Shown: positions 51,063-52,873 of the stretch, in pieces
Position numbering within the stretch: position 1 is the first letter of the stretch
Layout of the letters: each line of letters starts with the position of its first letter
Assembly (NCBI GenBank): GCA_900542985.1
Contig: UQPQ01000019.1
Span: 1-52,873 of the forward strand
Length of the DNA stretch: 52,873 nucleotides
Origin: an uncultured Bacteroides sp.
GTDB lineage: Bacteria > Bacteroidota > Bacteroidia > Bacteroidales > Bacteroidaceae
Direction of reading: 5' to 3'
Notes under the pieces: model-generated
What the model was told of the DNA's origin: nothing
Databases searched by the model: none
What the model saw: the letters and a program-made list of their open reading frames with translations, nothing else
Position numbers and translations under genes: made by a program

Positions 51063-52873
51063 TTATGATTTCTTGGCACTCATGCTGGCTTTTATCAGGT
51101 AGACGATGAGGCAGATATAAGCAAGTAAAGATACTACCTGACTCAACGGATTGGCGAGCCATTCTTCGTTTACGAGATTGATGCCTCCGAAACGCATTGC
51201 TGCACTGACTACTCCCATCAAGGCTCCACCGGCAATGAATCCGGAAGCAAGGAGAGTTCCACGTTCACCACGTGCGGTGTTGACTGCTTCATCCTTGCTG
51301 CGGGTAGTAACATACCAGTTGACTGCACCACCTACAATAAGAGGGAGGTTCAGTTCGAGTGGAATGAACATACCCAATGCAAAGGCAAGGGCAGGTACTT
51401 TGAAGTAAGTCAGTACCAATGCAAGCACTGCACCGATACCATAAAGCAACCAGGGTGCTGCTACTCCGTTCATCAGCGGGTCGATAACGGCAGCCATGGC
51501 ATTAGCCTGAGGAGCGGCAAGCACACCCGAAGAGAATCCGTATGTTTTGTTCAGAATCATGATTACTCCACCTACAGTTGCAGCCGATACCAGTGTACCG
51601 AGGAATTTCCATGTCTGCTGTTTGGCTGGAGTACTTCCTAACCAATAACCTATCTTCAAGTCGGTAATGAAACCACCTGCCATAGAAAGAGCGGTACAAA
51701 CTACTCCACCCATCACCAGTGCAGCTACCATACCGGTTGCACCCTTCAGACCGACTGCCACCATTACGACAGAAGCCAGGATAAGGGTCATCAGTGTCAT
51801 GCCCGATACGGGGTTGGTTCCAACGATGGCGATGGCATTGGCTGCTACGGTAGTAAACAGGAAAGAAATACCAGCTACCAACAGAATAGCTACTGCCGTA
51901 TGAAGCAGATTACCCTGCATTACATCGAAATAGAAGAATAAGGCAATCAGTACCAGTGTAATGATGGAACCGATGGCAATGATTTTCATGGAAAGGTCGC
52001 GCTGGGTACGTGATACGCTGACCTCAGCTTTCTTACCGCCCATTTCTTTGGCTGCCAGTCCTACTGCACTCTTGATGATGCCCCATGAGCGTACGATACC
52101 GATAATACCTGCCATGGCAATACCTCCGATACCGATACTTTTTGCATATTCGGCAAAGATAGCTTCAGGCGACATGCTGCCTACTGTATCGGTGAGAGAA
52201 GGATTCCATGCATTCAGTACCTGGTCGCCCCAGATAAGAGAGATACCCGGTACGATGATAAGCCATACAGCCAGTGAGCCGGCACAGATAATGGCTGCAT
52301 ATTTCAAGCCGACAATGTAACCAAGTCCTAATACGGCAGCTCCGGTATTCAGTTTTACTACAACTTTGGCTTTCTCTGCAAGGAGTTCACCCCATCCGCA
52401 TACACGGGTGGTGAAGTTTTCGTTCCACCATCCGAAGGTAGCTACGATGAAGTCGTACAATCCACCAATCAGACCAGCAAAAAGCAGAGGTTTTGCCTGG
52501 CTTCCGCCTTTCTCACCAGAGATGAGTACCTGTGTACTTGCTGTTGCTTCGGGGAAAGGATATTCGCCATGCTTTTCGCTGACGAAGTATTTACGGAAAG
52601 GAATCAGGAAAAGAATTCCCAATATACCGCCCAACAATGAACTGATGAACATCTGGAAGAAATCGACTGTCATTTCCGGATATTTGTCCTGAAGAATATA
52701 CAGTGCTGGCAGGGTAAAGATAGCGCCGGCTACAATGACTCCGGAGCAGGCTCCGATGGACTGGATGATGACATTTTCACCCAATGCATTTTTACGCTTT
52801 GCTGCACTGGATACACCCACGGCGATAATGGCAATGGGAATGGCTGCTTCGAATACTTGCCCTACTTTCAAAC
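51063..52873 (-). CDS. OPT-family oligopeptide transporter, 5' end missing
   Basis: Inner-membrane transporter of the oligopeptide (OPT/YSL) family, believed to import peptides or metal chelates with protons. The visible 602 residues hold about 14 hydrophobic segments. The family segment LKVGQVFEAAIPIAIIAVGV is at the very edge, and YPFPEATAS (about 103-111) is the conserved NPF/PFPEA-type motif. The first visible codon is TTG, an internal Leu, not a start: family proteins extend some 50-60 residues further, outside the window. A terminator follows. No metal or peptidase genes are adjacent on the visible side. Confidence 0.88.
   Translation of the reverse strand, partial: LKVGQVFEAAIPIAIIAVGVSSAAKRKNALGENVIIQSIGACSGVIVAGAIFTLPALYILQDKYPEMTVDFFQMFISSLLGGILGILFLIPFRKYFVSEKHGEYPFPEATASTQVLISGEKGGSQAKPLLFAGLIGGLYDFIVATFGWWNENFTTRVCGWGELLAEKAKVVVKLNTGAAVLGLGYIVGLKYAAIICAGSLAVWLIIVPGISLIWGDQVLNAWNPSLTDTVGSMSPEAIFAEYAKSIGIGGIAMAGIIGIVRSWGIIKSAVGLAAKEMGGKKAEVSVSRTQRDLSMKIIAIGSIITLVLIALFFYFDVMQGNLLHTAVAILLVAGISFLFTTVAANAIAIVGTNPVSGMTLMTLILASVVMVAVGLKGATGMVAALVMGGVVCTALSMAGGFITDLKIGYWLGSTPAKQQTWKFLGTLVSAATVGGVIMILNKTYGFSSGVLAAPQANAMAAVIDPLMNGVAAPWLLYGIGAVLALVLTYFKVPALAFALGMFIPLELNLPLIVGGAVNWYVTTRSKDEAVNTARGERGTLLASGFIAGGALMGVVSAAMRFGGINLVNEEWLANPLSQVVSLLAYICLIVYLIKASMSAKKS

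Noticed and set aside
52869..52871. TTG as the start of the OPT transporter
   Set aside because: The codon encodes an internal Leu in a conserved family segment; the real start is beyond the window.
1..52873. Search for prophage, insertion sequences, integrases, toxin-antitoxin pairs and polysaccharide utilisation (susC/susD) genes
   Set aside because: None was seen. The two GH92 genes and the esterase are not accompanied by susC/susD in the window.

Overview
The window is ordinary-looking chromosome from a member of the Bacteroidales, most likely Bacteroides or Phocaeicola; I cannot fix the species. The evidence is the repeated Bacteroidetes-type promoter (a -7 element TAnnTTTG, often with TTG or TTTG 18-20 bp upstream) in front of many genes, and families typical of the group: GH92 mannosidase-like hydrolases, DUF3276/PUR protein, DUF5606 protein, NamZ/DUF1343, a long LptD, and an S16 with a long Ala/Lys/Glu tail. 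No phage, insertion sequence, plasmid or CRISPR locus was seen. About 44 protein genes and one tRNA are described; the last gene runs off the right edge.

Layout. 1-10 kb: class I fumarase, a DMT permease, a radical SAM protein linked to DNA repair, an Nramp metal transporter, panB, an MFS permease and the ribosome-associated ABC-F protein EttA. 10-20 kb: a FadL-like outer membrane protein, a MATE pump, ffh, the peptidoglycan hydrolase NamZ, an HD hydrolase, LptD and uracil-DNA glycosylase. 20-28 kb: asnA, tRNA-Arg(CCG), cutC, then lysS-gpsA-pgi-HAD hydrolase on the minus strand. 28-37 kb: a CPA2 antiporter, two small membrane proteins, rplY-pth-S4 protein, the PUR protein, then nusB-yajC-ybbR-coaE-DUF5606. 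37-53 kb: two GH92 enzymes, rplU-rpmA, a second MATE pump, an S8 protease translationally overlapped with xseA-xseB, an unrecognised 249-residue protein, rpsP, an esterase and an OPT-family transporter.

Genes mostly sit in short operons of housekeeping function: translation and protein export (ffh, lysS, rplY, pth, nusB, yajC, rpmA, rplU, rpsP), envelope biogenesis (LptD, FadL-like, NamZ), DNA repair (ung, ExoVII, radical SAM protein), and glycan or peptide uptake (GH92 pair, esterase, OPT).

The most unusual signal is not a gene. Four intergenic elements (about 2233-2342, 22453-22536, 45533-45616, 49046-49129) are built from four or more tandem, diverged 21- or 22-base modules rich in CG steps, which also form long hairpins (22 bp perfect arms in one, 17 bp in another). 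Three are exactly 4 x 21 = 84 bases by my alignment. All four lie between converging genes; nine convergent gaps exist in the window, and I saw no copy in any co-directional or divergent gap. They could be REP/BIME-like elements, two-way terminators, or an array of protein-binding sites spaced by two helical turns.
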